A stretch of DNA of 64,000 nt from Sphingopyxis sp. QXT-31 (GCF_001984035.1 NZ_CP019449.1:3286001-3350000); one strand, 5' to 3'; numbered from the stretch's first letter, positions 1-9,942 are shown. The notes: generated by a model from the letters alone, not told the origin. Made by a program: numbers and translations.

Positions 1-194
1 ACCTCGGCGAGCGCGCGGTCCTGGATGCGGTCGCCGGTCGCGGTCATCGGCACGATGTCGAGCGCCGCGGGCTCCAGCCGGTGCGCGCGCACGAGCGCCG
101 CCGCCGCCATATCGGCCTGCGCGCGCGCCAGCGGCGAGGCGCGCGTGCCGATGCGCAGCGGGCGGGCGGGGGTCGGGAGCGGGATCGAAGCCAT
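1..194 (-). CDS. hemC: Hydroxymethylbilane synthase, N-terminal part (cut by window start)
   Basis: Porphobilinogen deaminase joins four porphobilinogens into hydroxymethylbilane in cytoplasmic tetrapyrrole synthesis. Only the first 64 codons are inside the window, read on the minus strand from an ATG at 194. The peptide begins MASIPLPTPARPLRIGTRAS and continues with SPLARAQADM, then MTATGDRIQDRALAEV, which match the conserved N-terminal strand and the TxGDxxxD segment of HemC. The gene is divergent from tsaD across a 61-bp gap, an arrangement often seen in alphaproteobacteria. The family identification is firm; the missing C-terminal part, including the dipyrromethane-cofactor cysteine, cannot be assessed. 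Confidence 0.93.
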   Translation of the reverse strand, partial: MASIPLPTPARPLRIGTRASPLARAQADMAAAALVRAHRLEPAALDIVPMTATGDRIQDRALAE

Positions 195-255
195 GCGGTG
201 CTGCTAGCCTCCCTTGCCCTGCCCGCCAAGGGGCGGGTAAAGGGCGCGCAAGATT

Positions 256-1290
256 ATGACTCTGATCCTCGGCCTCGAATCGAGCTGCGATGAAACCGCG
301 GCGGCGCTTGTCGATAGCGAAAGGCGCATCCTCGCGCACCGCGTTGCGGGGCAGGAGGCCGATCACGCCCCCTATGGCGGCGTCGTGCCGGAGATCGCGG
401 CGCGCGCGCATGTCGACCGCCTCGCCCCCATTGTCGAGCGCGTGCTCGCCGATGCGGGCAAGAGTCTCGCCGACGTCGACGCGATCGCCGCGACCGCGGG
501 GCCGGGGCTGATCGGCGGGGTGATGGTCGGGCTCGTCACCGGCAAAGCGCTCGCGCACGCCGCGGGCAAGCCGCTGATCGCGGTCAACCATCTCGAAGGC
601 CATGCCCTCTCGCCGCGCCTCGCCGACCGCAGTTTGGAATTCCCCTATCTGCTGCTGCTCGTCTCGGGCGGCCATTGCCAGCTGCTGCTGGTGCAGGGCG
701 TCGGCGCCTACCGCCGCCTTGCCACCACGATCGACGACGCCGCGGGCGAAGCCTTCGACAAGACGGCCAAACTGCTCGGCCTCGGTTATCCCGGCGGTCC
801 GGCCGTCGAGCGCGTCGCCAAGGACGGCGATCCGAAGGCGGTGCCCTTCCCGCGCCCGCTGGTCGGCAGCGCCGAGCCGCATTTTTCCTTCGCGGGGCTC
901 AAGAGCGCGGTGGTGCGCGCGGTGGCGTCGGGGCAGCACCGCACCCCCGATCTTGCCGCCTCGTTCCAGCAGGCAGTGGTGGATTGTCTTATCGATCGCA
1001 GCCGCATCGCGCTCGCCGCCTGCCCCGAAGCCAGTGCTTTCGTCGTCGCGGGCGGGGTCGCGGCCAACGGCGCGATCCGCACCGCGCTGACCGACCTCGC
1101 CGCGCGTCACGACAAGCCTTTCGTTGCCCCGCCGCTTTGGCTCTGCACCGACAATGGCGCGATGATCGCCTGGGCCGGCGCCGAGCGCTTTGCCGCGGGG
1201 CTCACCGATTCGCTCGATATACCCGCGCGCCCGCGTTGGCCGCTCGATCCCGACGCCGAGGCGGTTCGCGGCGCCGGGGTGAAGGCATGA
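256..1290 (+). CDS. tsaD: tRNA N6-threonylcarbamoyladenosine synthase subunit TsaD
   Basis: TsaD transfers the threonylcarbamoyl group to A37 of ANN-decoding tRNAs, working with TsaB and TsaE in the cytoplasm. The 344-residue product has the usual family length. Visible landmarks are the N-terminal [10 protein letters not shown] segment, the metal-binding NHLEGH motif at residues 111-116, the VSGGH nucleotide-binding turn near 136-140, and [12 protein letters not shown] near the C-terminus. Start is the ATG at 256, supported by the [15 protein letters not shown]-terminus. Its stop overlaps the gpsA start as ATGA, indicating translational coupling. Identification is firm. Confidence 0.97.
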   Translation: MTLILGLESSCDETAAALVDSERRILAHRVAGQEADHAPYGGVVPEIAARAHVDRLAPIVERVLADAGKSLADVDAIAATAGPGLIGGVMVGLVTGKALAHAAGKPLIAVNHLEGHALSPRLADRSLEFPYLLLLVSGGHCQLLLVQGVGAYRRLATTIDDAAGEAFDKTAKLLGLGYPGGPAVERVAKDGDPKAVPFPRPLVGSAEPHFSFAGLKSAVVRAVASGQHRTPDLAASFQQAVVDCLIDRSRIALAACPEASAFVVAGGVAANGAIRTALTDLAARHDKPFVAPPLWLCTDNGAMIAWAGAERFAAGLTDSLDIPARPRWPLDPDAEAVRGAGVKA

Positions 1291-2279
1291 CGTCGTATAA
1301 GAATTTCGGCGTGGTCGGCGGCGGCGCCTGGGGCACGGCGCTCGCGCAATTGCTTGCCGCCGACGGCGCACCGATCCGGCTTTGGGCCCGCGAAACCGAG
1401 GTCGTCGCGGGGATTAATATCGAACATCGCAACATGTTGTTCCTGCCCGGCGCAGCGCTCTCGCCTTCGCTTACCGCCACGACCGATCTCGCCGACCTCT
1501 CCGCCTGCGACGCGCTGCTGATCGTCGTCCCCGTGCCCTATATGCGCGCCGTGCTCGCCGACCTGCCGCCCGGCGCCGCGCCCCTGATCCTGTGCAGCAA
1601 GGGCATGGAGGCGGGCAGCTTCGCCTTCCCCGTCGACATCGCGCGCGACGTGACACCAAGCCGCCCGGTCGCCGTGCTGTCGGGCCCGACCTTCGCGCAT
1701 GAAGTCGCCGCGGGCCTGCCGACCGCGATCACCCTCGCCGCCGAGGACCCCGTGCTCGCGGATGCCTTGGCGCAGGCGATCGCGCGCCCGCATTTCCGCC
1801 CCTATGTCTCGGGCGACGTGACCGGCGCCGAGATCGGCGGCGCGGTGAAGAATATCCTCGCGATCGCGAGCGGCATCGTCGACGGCGCCGGGCTGGGGCT
1901 CAACGCGCGCGCCGCACTGATCAGCCGCGGTTTCGCCGAAATGACGCGCTTCGGCCTCGCGCGCGGCGCCGAAACAGAGACGCTCGCCGGGCTCGCCGGG
2001 CTCGGCGACCTCATCCTCACCTGCACCTCCAGCAATTCGCGCAACTTCGCGCTCGGCCAGGGGCTCGGCCGCGGCGAGGACGCCGCCACGCTGATGGCCG
2101 ACCGCCGCACCGTCGCCGAGGGTGCCTTCAGCGCCCCCGTCGTGGCCGCCGCGGCGCGCGCCGACGGCATCGACATGCCGATCACCGACGCGGTGGCGCG
2201 GCTCGTCGCGGGCGAGATCCGCGCCGCCGAGGCCATTCAGGCGCTGCTCAGCCGCCCGCTGCGACGCGAGGGCCGGTGA
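1287..2279 (+). CDS. gpsA: NAD(P)-dependent glycerol-3-phosphate dehydrogenase
   Basis: GpsA reduces dihydroxyacetone phosphate to sn-glycerol 3-phosphate, the precursor of phospholipids, in the cytoplasm. The 330-residue protein starts at an ATG overlapping the tsaD stop (ATGA), so the longer in-frame ORF upstream is only an artefact of reading through tsaD. The N-terminal Rossmann motif [13 protein letters not shown] lies at residues 9-21. The family segments [31 protein letters not shown] and the catalytic-lysine region [14 protein letters not shown] follow in the expected order, as does the [13 protein letters not shown] segment. It forms an operon with tsaD. Confidence 0.97.
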   Translation: MTSYKNFGVVGGGAWGTALAQLLAADGAPIRLWARETEVVAGINIEHRNMLFLPGAALSPSLTATTDLADLSACDALLIVVPVPYMRAVLADLPPGAAPLILCSKGMEAGSFAFPVDIARDVTPSRPVAVLSGPTFAHEVAAGLPTAITLAAEDPVLADALAQAIARPHFRPYVSGDVTGAEIGGAVKNILAIASGIVDGAGLGLNARAALISRGFAEMTRFGLARGAETETLAGLAGLGDLILTCTSSNSRNFALGQGLGRGEDAATLMADRRTVAEGAFSAPVVAAAARADGIDMPITDAVARLVAGEIRAAEAIQALLSRPLRREGR

Positions 2280-2355
2280 GGTCATCGCCGCGATTGCCTG
2301 CCCCCCGCCGCCGCGCTAGTCTGCGCGCCGGGGAGAAGCAGAAGGGGCGCCAGGC

Positions 2356-3900
2356 TTGAGCCAGACGGACAGCGCGGCACCGACCGCCCCCGACGTGCCT
2401 CCCGCACCGCCGGAGCGCGACGCCGACACCGCCGCGCTCGCCAAGGGCGGGCGCACCAATTTCTTCGGCTTCATCCTGCGCCTCGTCGCGCGCCTGCCCT
2501 TCCTCTATGTCGCCGGCCGCTGGTACGGGCCCGAGGCGGTCGGGCGCTTCGCCTTCGCGGTGCTCGTCATCGAACTGATCGCGCAGCTCTCGACGCTCGG
2601 GCTCAAGCGGGGGCTCGCCGAGCAACTCAGCAAGCCCGGCGCCGACCCGCGCATCACCGTGTGGGACGGCATGTTCGTCGCCTTCCTCGCCTCGGCGCTC
2701 GGCTCGGCGATATTGCTGCTCTTCCCGCAGTTCATGTTCCCCAGCGGCTCGATCAGCCCGACCGACCGTTTCATGGCGCTGCTCGTCTTCGCGATCGCGG
2801 GGACCGAGATCGCGCTCGCCGCCTGCGCCTATCGCTTCGACATCGGCGCGACCGTGCGTGCGCGCGCCGTCGTCGAGCCCTGGGTGATCAGCATCGGCGC
2901 CGCCGCCTTCTGGTTCGTCTCGCCCCCCGACGGGCTGATGCTCTCCTATGCCGCGGCGATGCTCGGCGCCTTCGCGACCGCGCTCTGGCCGATGATCCGC
3001 CATTATGGCGGCCCCGGCGTGTGGCGGCCGCAGCCGACGCATCTGATCTCCCTCGCACGCCGCAACGCACCGCTCGCCGCCGCCGATGCGATCGAATGGG
3101 GCACGCGCCGTCTCGACCTGTTCATCCTCGGCCAGTTCACCTCGCCGACGATCTACGGCATCTATTATATGGCGCAGCAGGTCGCCTCGCTGCCGCAGAA
3201 ACTCAAGACCAGCTTCGAACCGATTCTCGGCCCGGTGATCACGCGCAACCTCGCCGAAAAGAAGCTTGCCGCCGTGGCGGCACAAGTCAGCCAGGTCGGT
3301 TTCTGGATCATCGCCGCGCAGGCGGGCGTCGCGCTCGCGCTCGGCATCCCGGGCGAGGCGGTGATGGGGCTCGTCGGCCCCGAATTCGTCGGCGGCACCG
3401 GTGCGCTCGCTTTCCTGCTCGCCGCCGAAGTCGTCGCGGCGACCGCGGTCGTCAGCGAAGCCGCGCTCGTCTATGTCGCGCGCCACCGCAACTTGCTGAT
3501 CAGCCTCGCGACGCTCGCGCTGCAGGCGGCGCTCAGCGTCGGCTTCATCCTCATCGCGCGCGCCATGGGCTGGCCGCCGATCTATTATGCCGGCGCGGTC
3601 GCGCTCGCCCTGATGCTCGCGCTCGGTTTCGCCTCTTTGGTCAAGGCGCGGTTGCTCTCGAAGATCCTGAACGCGCCGGTGAACAGCCTACGATGGGCGC
3701 TGGTCTGGGCGACCGCGGGCGCCGCGGTGCTCGGCTGGGGCGCGACGCAGCTCCCCGAATGGGCTGAGCTCTTGATCGGCGTACCTGTCATCCTCGGCAT
3801 TTACGCTTGGCTGATCTGGACGCGCGGCTTCGGCCCTGCCGACCGCGCTCTGTTCCGCAAACATCCCGCGCCGGCGACCGAGACCGCCAGTTCGGGCTGA
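2356..3900 (+). CDS. Polysaccharide biosynthesis / MATE-like flippase family membrane protein
   Basis: A 514-residue polytopic membrane protein resembling the Wzx/MATE-type exporters that flip lipid-linked glycans. The first 30 residues are proline- and alanine-rich and probably cytoplasmic; from about residue 38 there are successive hydrophobic segments consistent with roughly 12-14 helices. The conserved N-terminal pattern GRTNFFGFILRLVARLPFLY, followed by GRWYGPEAVGRFAFA, is typical of the family. The proposed start is TTG at 2356, about 9 nt after a GAAGGGG ribosome-binding site; no ATG precedes residue 100, where the fold would already be broken. It stands alone, 76 bp after gpsA. The substrate is unknown. 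Confidence 0.8.
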   Translation: MSQTDSAAPTAPDVPPAPPERDADTAALAKGGRTNFFGFILRLVARLPFLYVAGRWYGPEAVGRFAFAVLVIELIAQLSTLGLKRGLAEQLSKPGADPRITVWDGMFVAFLASALGSAILLLFPQFMFPSGSISPTDRFMALLVFAIAGTEIALAACAYRFDIGATVRARAVVEPWVISIGAAAFWFVSPPDGLMLSYAAAMLGAFATALWPMIRHYGGPGVWRPQPTHLISLARRNAPLAAADAIEWGTRRLDLFILGQFTSPTIYGIYYMAQQVASLPQKLKTSFEPILGPVITRNLAEKKLAAVAAQVSQVGFWIIAAQAGVALALGIPGEAVMGLVGPEFVGGTGALAFLLAAEVVAATAVVSEAALVYVARHRNLLISLATLALQAALSVGFILIARAMGWPPIYYAGAVALALMLALGFASLVKARLLSKILNAPVNSLRWALVWATAGAAVLGWGATQLPEWAELLIGVPVILGIYAWLIWTRGFGPADRALFRKHPAPATETASSG

Positions 3901-3904
3901 TCGC

Positions 3905-4165
3905 TTATTTCACCGCTTCCTGCGCCGCGTCGCCGACATCCTGCGCGGCATCGCCGACCTTCTGCGCCGCTTCGGTGATCGCGCCGGTCTCGGCCTTTTC
4001 GTTACCGAGGAACTGGAAGGCAAAGAACCCGGCGATCACGACGATGACGAGCAGCACCAGCATGCCGATCCCGCCGCCGCCGCGACGCGGATCGCCGCGT
4101 TCGACGATTGTCGTGGTGTGCGTCGTGCCGTCGGGCTCGCGCGTGGTATGAATTTCATCGGCCAT
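3905..4165 (-). CDS. Small single-span membrane protein with GDAAQ repeats
   Basis: An 86-residue protein of unknown function. The ATG at 4165 is preceded by a perfect AGGAGG six bases upstream, which decides this start over a longer frame. It has a hydrophilic Thr/Glu-rich N-terminus ending in a polyglycine turn, one strongly hydrophobic helix (about residues 33-54), then a C-terminal amphipathic tail with three near-repeats of GDAAQ. Such architecture recalls the YtxH/CsbD-like group of small stress proteins, but the resemblance is only in composition. The stop lies 4 bp from the convergent flippase-like gene stop. Confidence 0.75.
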   Translation of the reverse strand: MADEIHTTREPDGTTHTTTIVERGDPRRGGGGIGMLVLLVIVVIAGFFAFQFLGNEKAETGAITEAAQKVGDAAQDVGDAAQEAVK

Positions 4166-4220
4166 AAGAGCCTCCTGTCCGTCTGATGGCGGATAGGACG
4201 CCCGGGCGGCGAATAAGTTC

Positions 4221-5219
4221 CTAGCCGAGGCGCGCGGCGACCTTCGCCGCGAGGTCAATCTGCGCGCGCGGGCCGACCTGCGCGATGATCTCGCGTGCAC
4301 AAACCGCGCCCATCTTCAGGCAGTCGGCGATCGGGCGCCCTTCGGCCAGACCCGACAGGAAACCCGCGGCGAACAGGTCGCCCGCGCCCGTCGTGTCGAC
4401 CACCGTTTCGATCGGCTCGGCGCGGACTTCGGTGCGCGTGCCGTCGGTCAGCGCAACCGCGCCATGTTCGCCGCGCGTCGCGACGAGCAAGGGCACTTCC
4501 GCGGCGACTTTCGCCAGTGCGGTCTCGAAATCGCCTTCCTGCGCCAGCTCGAGCAGCTCGGCCTCGTTGGCGAAAAGGATGTCGATCTCGCGCGCCGCCA
4601 TCATGCGGCGGAAATCCTCGCCGTGGCCCATGACCACGAAGGTGTCGGAGAGCGTGAAGGCGACGCGGCGACCCGCAGCGCGCGCGAGACCGATCGCCTC
4701 GGCCATCGCCGCGCGCGAGGCGTCGGCGTTCCACAAATAACCCTCGAGATAGAGGATGTCGGCGTCGGCGATGAGCGCCGCGTCGAGCGAGTCATGGCCC
4801 AGGCTCTGCGAGGCACCAAGGAAGGTGTTCATCGTCCGCTGACCGTCGGGAGTGACCAGGATCAGGCAGCGCGCGGTCGGCGCGCCGCCCGCCGCCGCCG
4901 GCGTGTCGAAGGCGACGCCGAGCGAGGTCAGGTCGTGGGTGAACACCTGGCCCAGCTGGTCGTCGGCGACCTGCCCGATGAAACCGCAGCTCCGCCCGAG
5001 CGCGGCCATGCCCGCCAGCGTGTTCGCGGCGCTGCCGCCCGACATCTCGACCGCGGGGCCCATAGCCGCATAGAGCCGCTCGGCCTCGTCGGCGTCGATC
5101 AGCCGCATCGATCCCTTGACCAGTTTCTCGGCCTCGATCAGCTCGTCGGACGCGCGGGCAAGGACGTCGACGATCGCATTGCCGATGGCAACGACGTCGA
5201 AACGGGCGGTGGAGGCCAT
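4221..5219 (-). CDS. PfkB-family carbohydrate/nucleoside kinase, adenosine kinase-like
   Basis: A 332-residue ribokinase-fold enzyme that phosphorylates a sugar or nucleoside hydroxyl with ATP in the cytoplasm. Signature 1 is seen in MSGGSAANTLAGMAALG (about residues 58-74). Signature 2 with the catalytic aspartate is DTTGAGDLFAAGFLSG near residue 271. The N-terminal FDVVAIGNAIVDVLA and the MNTFLGASQSL segment are characteristic of the bacterial adenosine kinase-like branch that sphingomonads and rhizobia carry. Start is the ATG at 5219. The exact substrate is inferred and could be another ribosyl compound. It is separated from the small membrane protein downstream by 55 bp. Confidence 0.88.
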   Translation of the reverse strand: MASTARFDVVAIGNAIVDVLARASDELIEAEKLVKGSMRLIDADEAERLYAAMGPAVEMSGGSAANTLAGMAALGRSCGFIGQVADDQLGQVFTHDLTSLGVAFDTPAAAGGAPTARCLILVTPDGQRTMNTFLGASQSLGHDSLDAALIADADILYLEGYLWNADASRAAMAEAIGLARAAGRRVAFTLSDTFVVMGHGEDFRRMMAAREIDILFANEAELLELAQEGDFETALAKVAAEVPLLVATRGEHGAVALTDGTRTEVRAEPIETVVDTTGAGDLFAAGFLSGLAEGRPIADCLKMGAVCAREIIAQVGPRAQIDLAAKVAARLG

Positions 5220-5319
5220 GAAAATTCCTGTCGATGATGGGAAAAAGATTGCGCGCGGCTTTAGGGATGGCGGCGCTTCTTGGCAAGTTGGCGACAGGTC
5301 TGCGCTAGCGCAAAGATAT

Positions 5320-5498
5320 TTCGCGCAGAGGCGCAGAGGCCGCAGAGGTTTTGGTTCACGCGGAGGCGCGGAGGCGCGAAGAAGAAAAGAGATTGGCGGC
5401 TTCGCCGCCCATAATCCTTCTTTCTCTGCGATCTCTGCACCTCTGCGCGAATCCTCTTCTCTTCTTTCCCTCCGCGTCTCCGCGCCTCCGCGTGAACC
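5320..5498. repeat. Interleaved inverted-repeat intergenic element, copy 1
   Basis: This fills most of the 333-bp gap between the PfkB kinase and the EI24 gene. Arm A (5320-5338, iterated GCGCAGAG units) matches A' (5433-5451) as an inverted repeat with one mismatch. Arm B (5353-5378, iterated GCGCGGAG units) matches B' (5473-5498) with one mismatch. Between B and A' lies a small perfect hairpin GGCGGC-TTC-GCCGCC (5395-5409). The order A-B-hairpin-A'-B' is interleaved rather than nested. A second copy with the same order lies at 9943-10105. Confidence 0.85.
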
Positions 5499-5552
5499 AT
5501 TTCAAAGCGCTATCGCTTGACGCCGCCCCCACCGCCGCGCCATCCCCTCGCC

Positions 5553-6245
5553 ATGGCCCGCGCGATCCACGCCCTGATGCTTGCCCTGCAGGACCTGCCG
5601 CGCCGCCCGGTGCTCGCCGTGCTCGCGCAGAGCCTCGCGCTCACACTCGTCATCTTCGCCGCCGCGGGCGCCGCGATCTTTTTCGGCGCGCGCTGGGCAC
5701 TGGGCCATTGGGGCTGGCTCGGCGAGGCGGGGCAAGACCTGGCGGGACTGCTGCTTATCGTCCTCCTGATCGGCGCCAGCTGGCTGCTCTTCCGCGCGGT
5801 CGCGATCTTGGTCGTCGGGCTGTTCGGCGATGCGATCGTCGCCGATGTCGAGGAACGCCATTATCCCGCCGCCGCCAAATTCGCGGTCGACGTCAGCTTC
5901 GCGAAGAGCCTGCGCCTCGGCCTCGCCTCGGTCGGGCGGCTGGTAGCGGTCAACCTGCTCGCGCTGCCCGTCTATATCCCGCTGCTCTTCACCGCGATCG
6001 GCGCGCCGTTGCTGGCCTTTTTCCTCAACGCGCTGCTGCTCGGCCGCGACCTCGAGGCGATGGTGCTCGCGCGCCATCCCGAGCGCCCGCGCCTCGACCG
6101 CCGCGCGCGCTGGTCGCTCGGCGCGCTGTCCGCCGCAGCTTTCCTGGTGCCCGTCGTCAACCTGTTGGCGCCCATCATCGGCGCGGCTATGGCCGTCCAC
6201 CTCATCCACCTGCGCGCCAGGGATATAGACGGGGACACCGAATGA
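5553..6245 (+). CDS. EI24 domain-containing integral membrane protein
   Basis: A membrane protein of about 230 residues with the EI24/CysZ-like fold. After a short N-terminus (MARAIHALMLALQDLPRRPV) there are hydrophobic segments around residues 18-45, 62-88, 130-165 and 185-215, separated by a polar loop with DAIVADVEERHYP, a pattern seen in EI24 proteins. CysZ members transport sulfate, but most alphaproteobacterial EI24 proteins are uncharacterised, so no substrate is assigned. ATG 5553 is chosen; a TTG at 5517 would add 12 proline-rich residues, and neither has a clear ribosome-binding site. The stop overlaps the next start (ATGA). Confidence 0.78.
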   Translation: MARAIHALMLALQDLPRRPVLAVLAQSLALTLVIFAAAGAAIFFGARWALGHWGWLGEAGQDLAGLLLIVLLIGASWLLFRAVAILVVGLFGDAIVADVEERHYPAAAKFAVDVSFAKSLRLGLASVGRLVAVNLLALPVYIPLLFTAIGAPLLAFFLNALLLGRDLEAMVLARHPERPRLDRRARWSLGALSAAAFLVPVVNLLAPIIGAAMAVHLIHLRARDIDGDTE

Positions 6246-6610
6246 ATCGCCTTCTGGCCGCCGTGCCGATCCTCCTGCTCGGCGCCTGCTCCGCCGCCGT
6301 CCCGCCGCCGCGCAGCACCCCGCCCCCCGTCGCCGCCGCGCCGCCGCCCACCGTCGTGCGCCCGGTGCAGAACAACAGCCTGATCGGCCAGAGCGCCGAC
6401 GCGACGCAGCGGATGTTCGGCAAGCCGCGCCTCGACGTCACCGAGGGCGCCGCCCGCAAGCTGCAATATGAGGGCAGCGCCTGCGTCATCGACATCTATT
6501 TCTACGCGCCGCGTGCGGGCGCCGACGCGGTCGCGACGCATGTCGACGCACGCACCCCCGACGGGCGCAACGCCGAGCCCGAAAGCTGCGTCGCCGCGCT
6601 CCGCCGCTAG
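6242..6610 (+). CDS. Small lipoprotein, function unknown
   Basis: A 122-residue predicted lipoprotein. The signal sequence MNRLLAAVPILLLGACSAA ends in a lipobox LGAC (Cys16), after which comes a proline/alanine-rich linker (about residues 18-40). The mature domain contains NNSLIGQSADATQRMFGKP, reminiscent of short periplasmic domains in outer-membrane-assembly lipoproteins, and two cysteines (in GSACVID and PESCVAA) that could form a disulfide. The start overlaps the EI24 stop by ATGA, so the two are translationally coupled and may act together at the envelope. No precise family was recognised. Confidence 0.8.
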   Translation: MNRLLAAVPILLLGACSAAVPPPRSTPPPVAAAPPPTVVRPVQNNSLIGQSADATQRMFGKPRLDVTEGAARKLQYEGSACVIDIYFYAPRAGADAVATHVDARTPDGRNAEPESCVAALRR

Positions 6611-6617
6611 ATTGGCG

Positions 6618-7670
6618 TCATGGCGCCAGCTCGCCGAGCGCCCATTCCGCCGCCTCGGCAACCACCGGATTTTCGTCGCTTTTCAGCCGTTCGAGCAGCG
6701 GTCGGAAGCGGACATCGCCACTGTTCCCCGCCGCGATCGCCGCGTTGCGCACCATCCGGTCGCGCCCGATGCGCTTGATCGGCGAGCCCGCGAACACCTG
6801 CCGGAACCCCGCGTCGTCGAGGTCGAGCAGGTCGCCGAGCGCCGGCGCTGCGAGTTCGGCGCGCGGCAGGAAGGCCTTGTTCCGCGCTGCGGTGTCGGCG
6901 AATTTGTTCCACGGACACACCGCGAGGCAATCGTCGCAGCCATAGATGCGGTTACCGAGCGCGCGGCGGAACTCGAACGGGATCGGCCCCCCATGCTCGA
7001 TCGTGAGATAGGAAATGCAGCGCCGCGCATCGAGCCTATAGGGCGCGGGAAAGGCATCGGTCGGGCACGCCTCCTGGCACGCGGTGCAACTGCCGCACGT
7101 GTCGCGCGCTGGCACCGATGGCGCCAAGTCGAGCGTCGTATAGATCGCCCCCAGGAACAGCCAGCTGCCATGGTCGCGGCTGACCATGTTGGTGTGCTTG
7201 CCCTGCCAGCCGAGCCCCGCCGCCGCCGACAGCGGCTTTTCCATCACCGGCGCGGTATCGACGAAGACCTTGACCTCGGCTCCCTTCGCTTCGGCCACCA
7301 GCCAGCGCGCGACATGCTTCAGCGCCTTCTTGACGACGTCATGATAGTCGCCGCCCTGCGCATAGACCGAAATCCGCCCGCGCTCGGGCACCTCCGCCAG
7401 CGCCAGCGGATCGGCGGCGGGCGCATAGCTCATCCCCAGCGCGATCACCGACTGGACCGCGGGCCACAGACCCTGCGGCGAGCCGCGCTCACCGGCGCGG
7501 CTTTCCATCCAGATCATCTCGCCATGGCAGCCCTCGGCAAGCCACGCGTTCAGCCGTGCCGCGGTCAAAGGCGCGGCATCGGCGCGCGCGATGCCGAACG
7601 CCGCGAACCCATGTTCGCGCGCAACGGCTTCCAGCCGCTGTTCGAGAGAAGGCAAGGCTTCGGCAACCAT
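6618..7670 (-). CDS. queG: Epoxyqueuosine reductase
   Basis: QueG performs the last step of queuosine synthesis, reducing epoxyqueuosine in tRNA with a cobalamin cofactor and two [4Fe-4S] clusters. Taking the ATG at 7670 gives 350 residues, starting [20 protein letters not shown]; ten extra upstream residues are possible. Catalytic Asp138 sits in VFVDTAP. The first ferredoxin-type cluster motif is Cys192, 195, 198 and 202, and the second set includes Cys218, 245, 248 and 252 (CDDCLAVCP). A HEAT-like repeat region covers the last 70 residues. It is convergent with the upstream lipoprotein gene, 7 bp apart. Confidence 0.96.
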   Translation of the reverse strand: MVAEALPSLEQRLEAVAREHGFAAFGIARADAAPLTAARLNAWLAEGCHGEMIWMESRAGERGSPQGLWPAVQSVIALGMSYAPAADPLALAEVPERGRISVYAQGGDYHDVVKKALKHVARWLVAEAKGAEVKVFVDTAPVMEKPLSAAAGLGWQGKHTNMVSRDHGSWLFLGAIYTTLDLAPSVPARDTCGSCTACQEACPTDAFPAPYRLDARRCISYLTIEHGGPIPFEFRRALGNRIYGCDDCLAVCPWNKFADTAARNKAFLPRAELAAPALGDLLDLDDAGFRQVFAGSPIKRIGRDRMVRNAAIAAGNSGDVRFRPLLERLKSDENPVVAEAAEWALGELAP

Positions 7671-7738
7671 TGGCGCCCTATACGCGAGGCGTCTCCGCAT
7701 GTCATAGGGGACCCGAAGACAATCAGCAGGACCAGCTT

Positions 7739-8692
7739 TTGACCGATCTCGCCGTCGAGGCCACCGGCCTCACCAAATATTTCGAGACCTACAAAGCGGT
7801 CGACCAGGTGTCGCTGCAGGTCCCCGCGGGCAGCATCTATGGCGTGCTCGGCCCCAATGGCGCGGGCAAGACCACCAGCCTGCGCATGACGCTCGGCATC
7901 ATCGATCCCGACGCGGGGTCGAGCCGGTTGCTCGGCGGGCACAAGCCGCAGTCGGTACGCCACCGCATCGGTTACCTGCCCGAGGAACGCGGCCTCTATC
8001 CCGGCATGAAGGCGCGCGAGGCGATCGCCTTCATGGGCGCGCTGCGCGGGCTCGACTGGGCGGAAGGGCGCCGCCGCGCCGCGACCTTCATGACCGAGCT
8101 CGGGCTCGAACGCGTCATCGATTCGAAGATCCGCAAGATGTCGAAGGGCATGGCGCAGATGATCCAGCTGATCGGCTCGATCGTCCACGCCCCCGACCTC
8201 ATCGTGCTCGACGAACCCTTCTCGGGGCTCGACCCGGTCAACCAGGAACGGCTCGAAATGCTGGTGAAACGCGAGCGCGACCGCGGCGCGACGATCCTCT
8301 TCTCGACCCACGTCATGGCGCATGCCGAACGCCTCTGCGATCGGCTCGCGATCATCGCGCGGTCGCAGCGGCGCTTCGAGGGCACGGTCGACGACGCGCG
8401 CGCGCTGCTGCCGATGCAGGTGCGCTACACCCCGCGCGACGCGAGCCGCGACGCCGTCGCCGCGATGCTCCCCGCCGGCGCCGAGCCCAGGGGCGAGGCC
8501 TGGCACTTCGCGATCGAGGATGCCGACGTCGAGCCTTTGCTTGCGCGCATCACCGCGAGCGGTCTTGGCGTCACCGGCCTGTCGATCAGCCGCCCCGCGC
8601 TCCACGACGCCTTCGTCCATATCGTCCGCCAGGTCGACGCCGGTTTCACCGCCGACGCGTCCGAGGACGCGATCGAGGAGGCCAGCGCATGA
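7739..8692 (+). CDS. ABC-2 exporter ATP-binding protein (NatA-like)
   Basis: ATPase subunit of an ABC-2 type exporter, 317 residues. Walker [10 protein letters not shown] lies at residues 38-46, Walker B at LIVLDEP, and [10 protein letters not shown] follows. The signature loop reads MSKGMAQ instead of LSGGQ, as in the NatA/DUF4162-type subfamily, and the C-terminal 80 residues form the extra domain found there. The start is taken as TTG at 7739 because sequence homology begins at [20 protein letters not shown] and an AGCAGGA site precedes it; no in-frame ATG fits. Its stop overlaps the permease start (ATGA). Confidence 0.92.
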   Translation: MTDLAVEATGLTKYFETYKAVDQVSLQVPAGSIYGVLGPNGAGKTTSLRMTLGIIDPDAGSSRLLGGHKPQSVRHRIGYLPEERGLYPGMKAREAIAFMGALRGLDWAEGRRRAATFMTELGLERVIDSKIRKMSKGMAQMIQLIGSIVHAPDLIVLDEPFSGLDPVNQERLEMLVKRERDRGATILFSTHVMAHAERLCDRLAIIARSQRRFEGTVDDARALLPMQVRYTPRDASRDAVAAMLPAGAEPRGEAWHFAIEDADVEPLLARITASGLGVTGLSISRPALHDAFVHIVRQVDAGFTADASEDAIEEASA

Positions 8693-9939
8693 CCCCCTTC
8701 CTCCGCAATATGCTCGTCGTTGCGCGGCGCGACTTTCTCGCGATCGTCGCGACCCCGACCTTCCTGCTCTTCCTGCTCGCGCCGTTGTTCATGGTCGCCA
8801 TGGCGCTCGCCGGCGGCACCGGCGCCGCGCAGCTCGCCGACAGCGCGCGCGGCGCCGGCCGTATCGTCGCCGTCGCCAATGACATCGCCGACTCCACGGC
8901 GCTGCGCGACGCCGACGTCAGGCTGCGCGCGGCTATGCCGCGCGAGCCTGCGACGCTCGCGATCCGCGTCGTCGACCCCGGCAGCGCGGACCCCGTCGCC
9001 ATCGCGCGCGAAAAGGGCAGCGACACCTATGCTGTGATGAGCGGATCGCTCGCCGCGCCGCGCATCGTCGAGCGCGAAAAGGGCAGCAGCGCGGGACGCT
9101 ATCTCGCGCTGCTCGCCGCCGAGGTCCAGCGCGCGCGCGCCGCCGGCCCGCTGCCCACGGTCGCGCCGCGCTTCGAAAGCCTGTCGAACGGCGGCACCAG
9201 CATCGCGCTCCAGCAATCGCTGGCCTTTGGCGCGGTGTTCACGATCTTCCTCCTGACCCTGCTCCTCGCCGGCCAGACGGTGAGCTCGCTCGCCGAGGAA
9301 AAGGGCAACAAGGTGATCGAAATCCTCGCCGCCGCGGTGCCGCTCGAAAGCGTCTTCCTGGGCAAATTATTGGGTTTCCTGGGCGTCGCGATATTGTTCA
9401 TCGCCTTCTGGGTCGTGATGGCGATCGCGGGCGGCTTCGTCGCCATGACGCAGATGGACCCCGCCGCGCTCGACGCCGCGGGCAAGGCGGGCAAGGCCGC
9501 CGCCGCGCTGTCCTCGATGCCCGCGACGGGCTGGGGCTTCTTCTTCGGCATCGGCTTTATTTATTTCATCCTCTCCTTCCTGCTGCTCGGCGCGGTCTTC
9601 CTCGGCGTCGGCGCGCAAGCGGCGACGGTGCGCGAAATCCAGATGCTCAGCCTGCCGATCACCATCTTCCAGGTCGGCATGTTCAGCCTGTCGGCCGCCG
9701 CGGCGAGCGCGCCGGGCAGCGGGCTCGCGACCTTCGCCCAGATCTTCCCCTTCTCGTCGCCGCTCGCGATGGCCGCGCGCGCCGCGACCGACGACGCGAA
9801 GTCGGTCCACCTGCTCGCGCTCGGATGGCAGGCCTTGTGGGTCGCGCTGGTGATCTTCATCTCGGTCCGCCTCTTCCGCGCCGGCGTGCTCAGCGGCAGC
9901 GGCAGCTGGCGCTTCTGGCGGCGGAAGGCAAAAAATTAG
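8689..9939 (+). CDS. ABC-2 type transporter permease (NatB-like)
   Basis: Membrane subunit partner of the preceding ATPase, 416 residues, coupled by an ATGA overlap. There is one N-terminal transmembrane helix (about residues 15-40), then a periplasmic domain to about residue 170 containing EKGSDTYAVMSG-type segments. Five further helices cluster between residues 180 and 405. The motif SSLAEEKGNKVIEILAAAVP after the second helix is a hallmark of NatB/DrrB-like permeases. NatAB of Bacillus extrudes sodium, but related pairs export other compounds, so the substrate is not assigned. Confidence 0.91.
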   Translation: MTPFLRNMLVVARRDFLAIVATPTFLLFLLAPLFMVAMALAGGTGAAQLADSARGAGRIVAVANDIADSTALRDADVRLRAAMPREPATLAIRVVDPGSADPVAIAREKGSDTYAVMSGSLAAPRIVEREKGSSAGRYLALLAAEVQRARAAGPLPTVAPRFESLSNGGTSIALQQSLAFGAVFTIFLLTLLLAGQTVSSLAEEKGNKVIEILAAAVPLESVFLGKLLGFLGVAILFIAFWVVMAIAGGFVAMTQMDPAALDAAGKAGKAAAALSSMPATGWGFFFGIGFIYFILSFLLLGAVFLGVGAQAATVREIQMLSLPITIFQVGMFSLSAAAASAPGSGLATFAQIFPFSSPLAMAARAATDDAKSVHLLALGWQALWVALVIFISVRLFRAGVLSGSGSWRFWRRKAKN

Positions 9940-9942
9940 AGA

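Noticed and set aside
1107..3486. Long minus-strand frames opposite gpsA and the flippase-like gene
   Set aside because: Shadow frames; repetitive arginine, aspartate and glycine composition from GC-rich codon positions.
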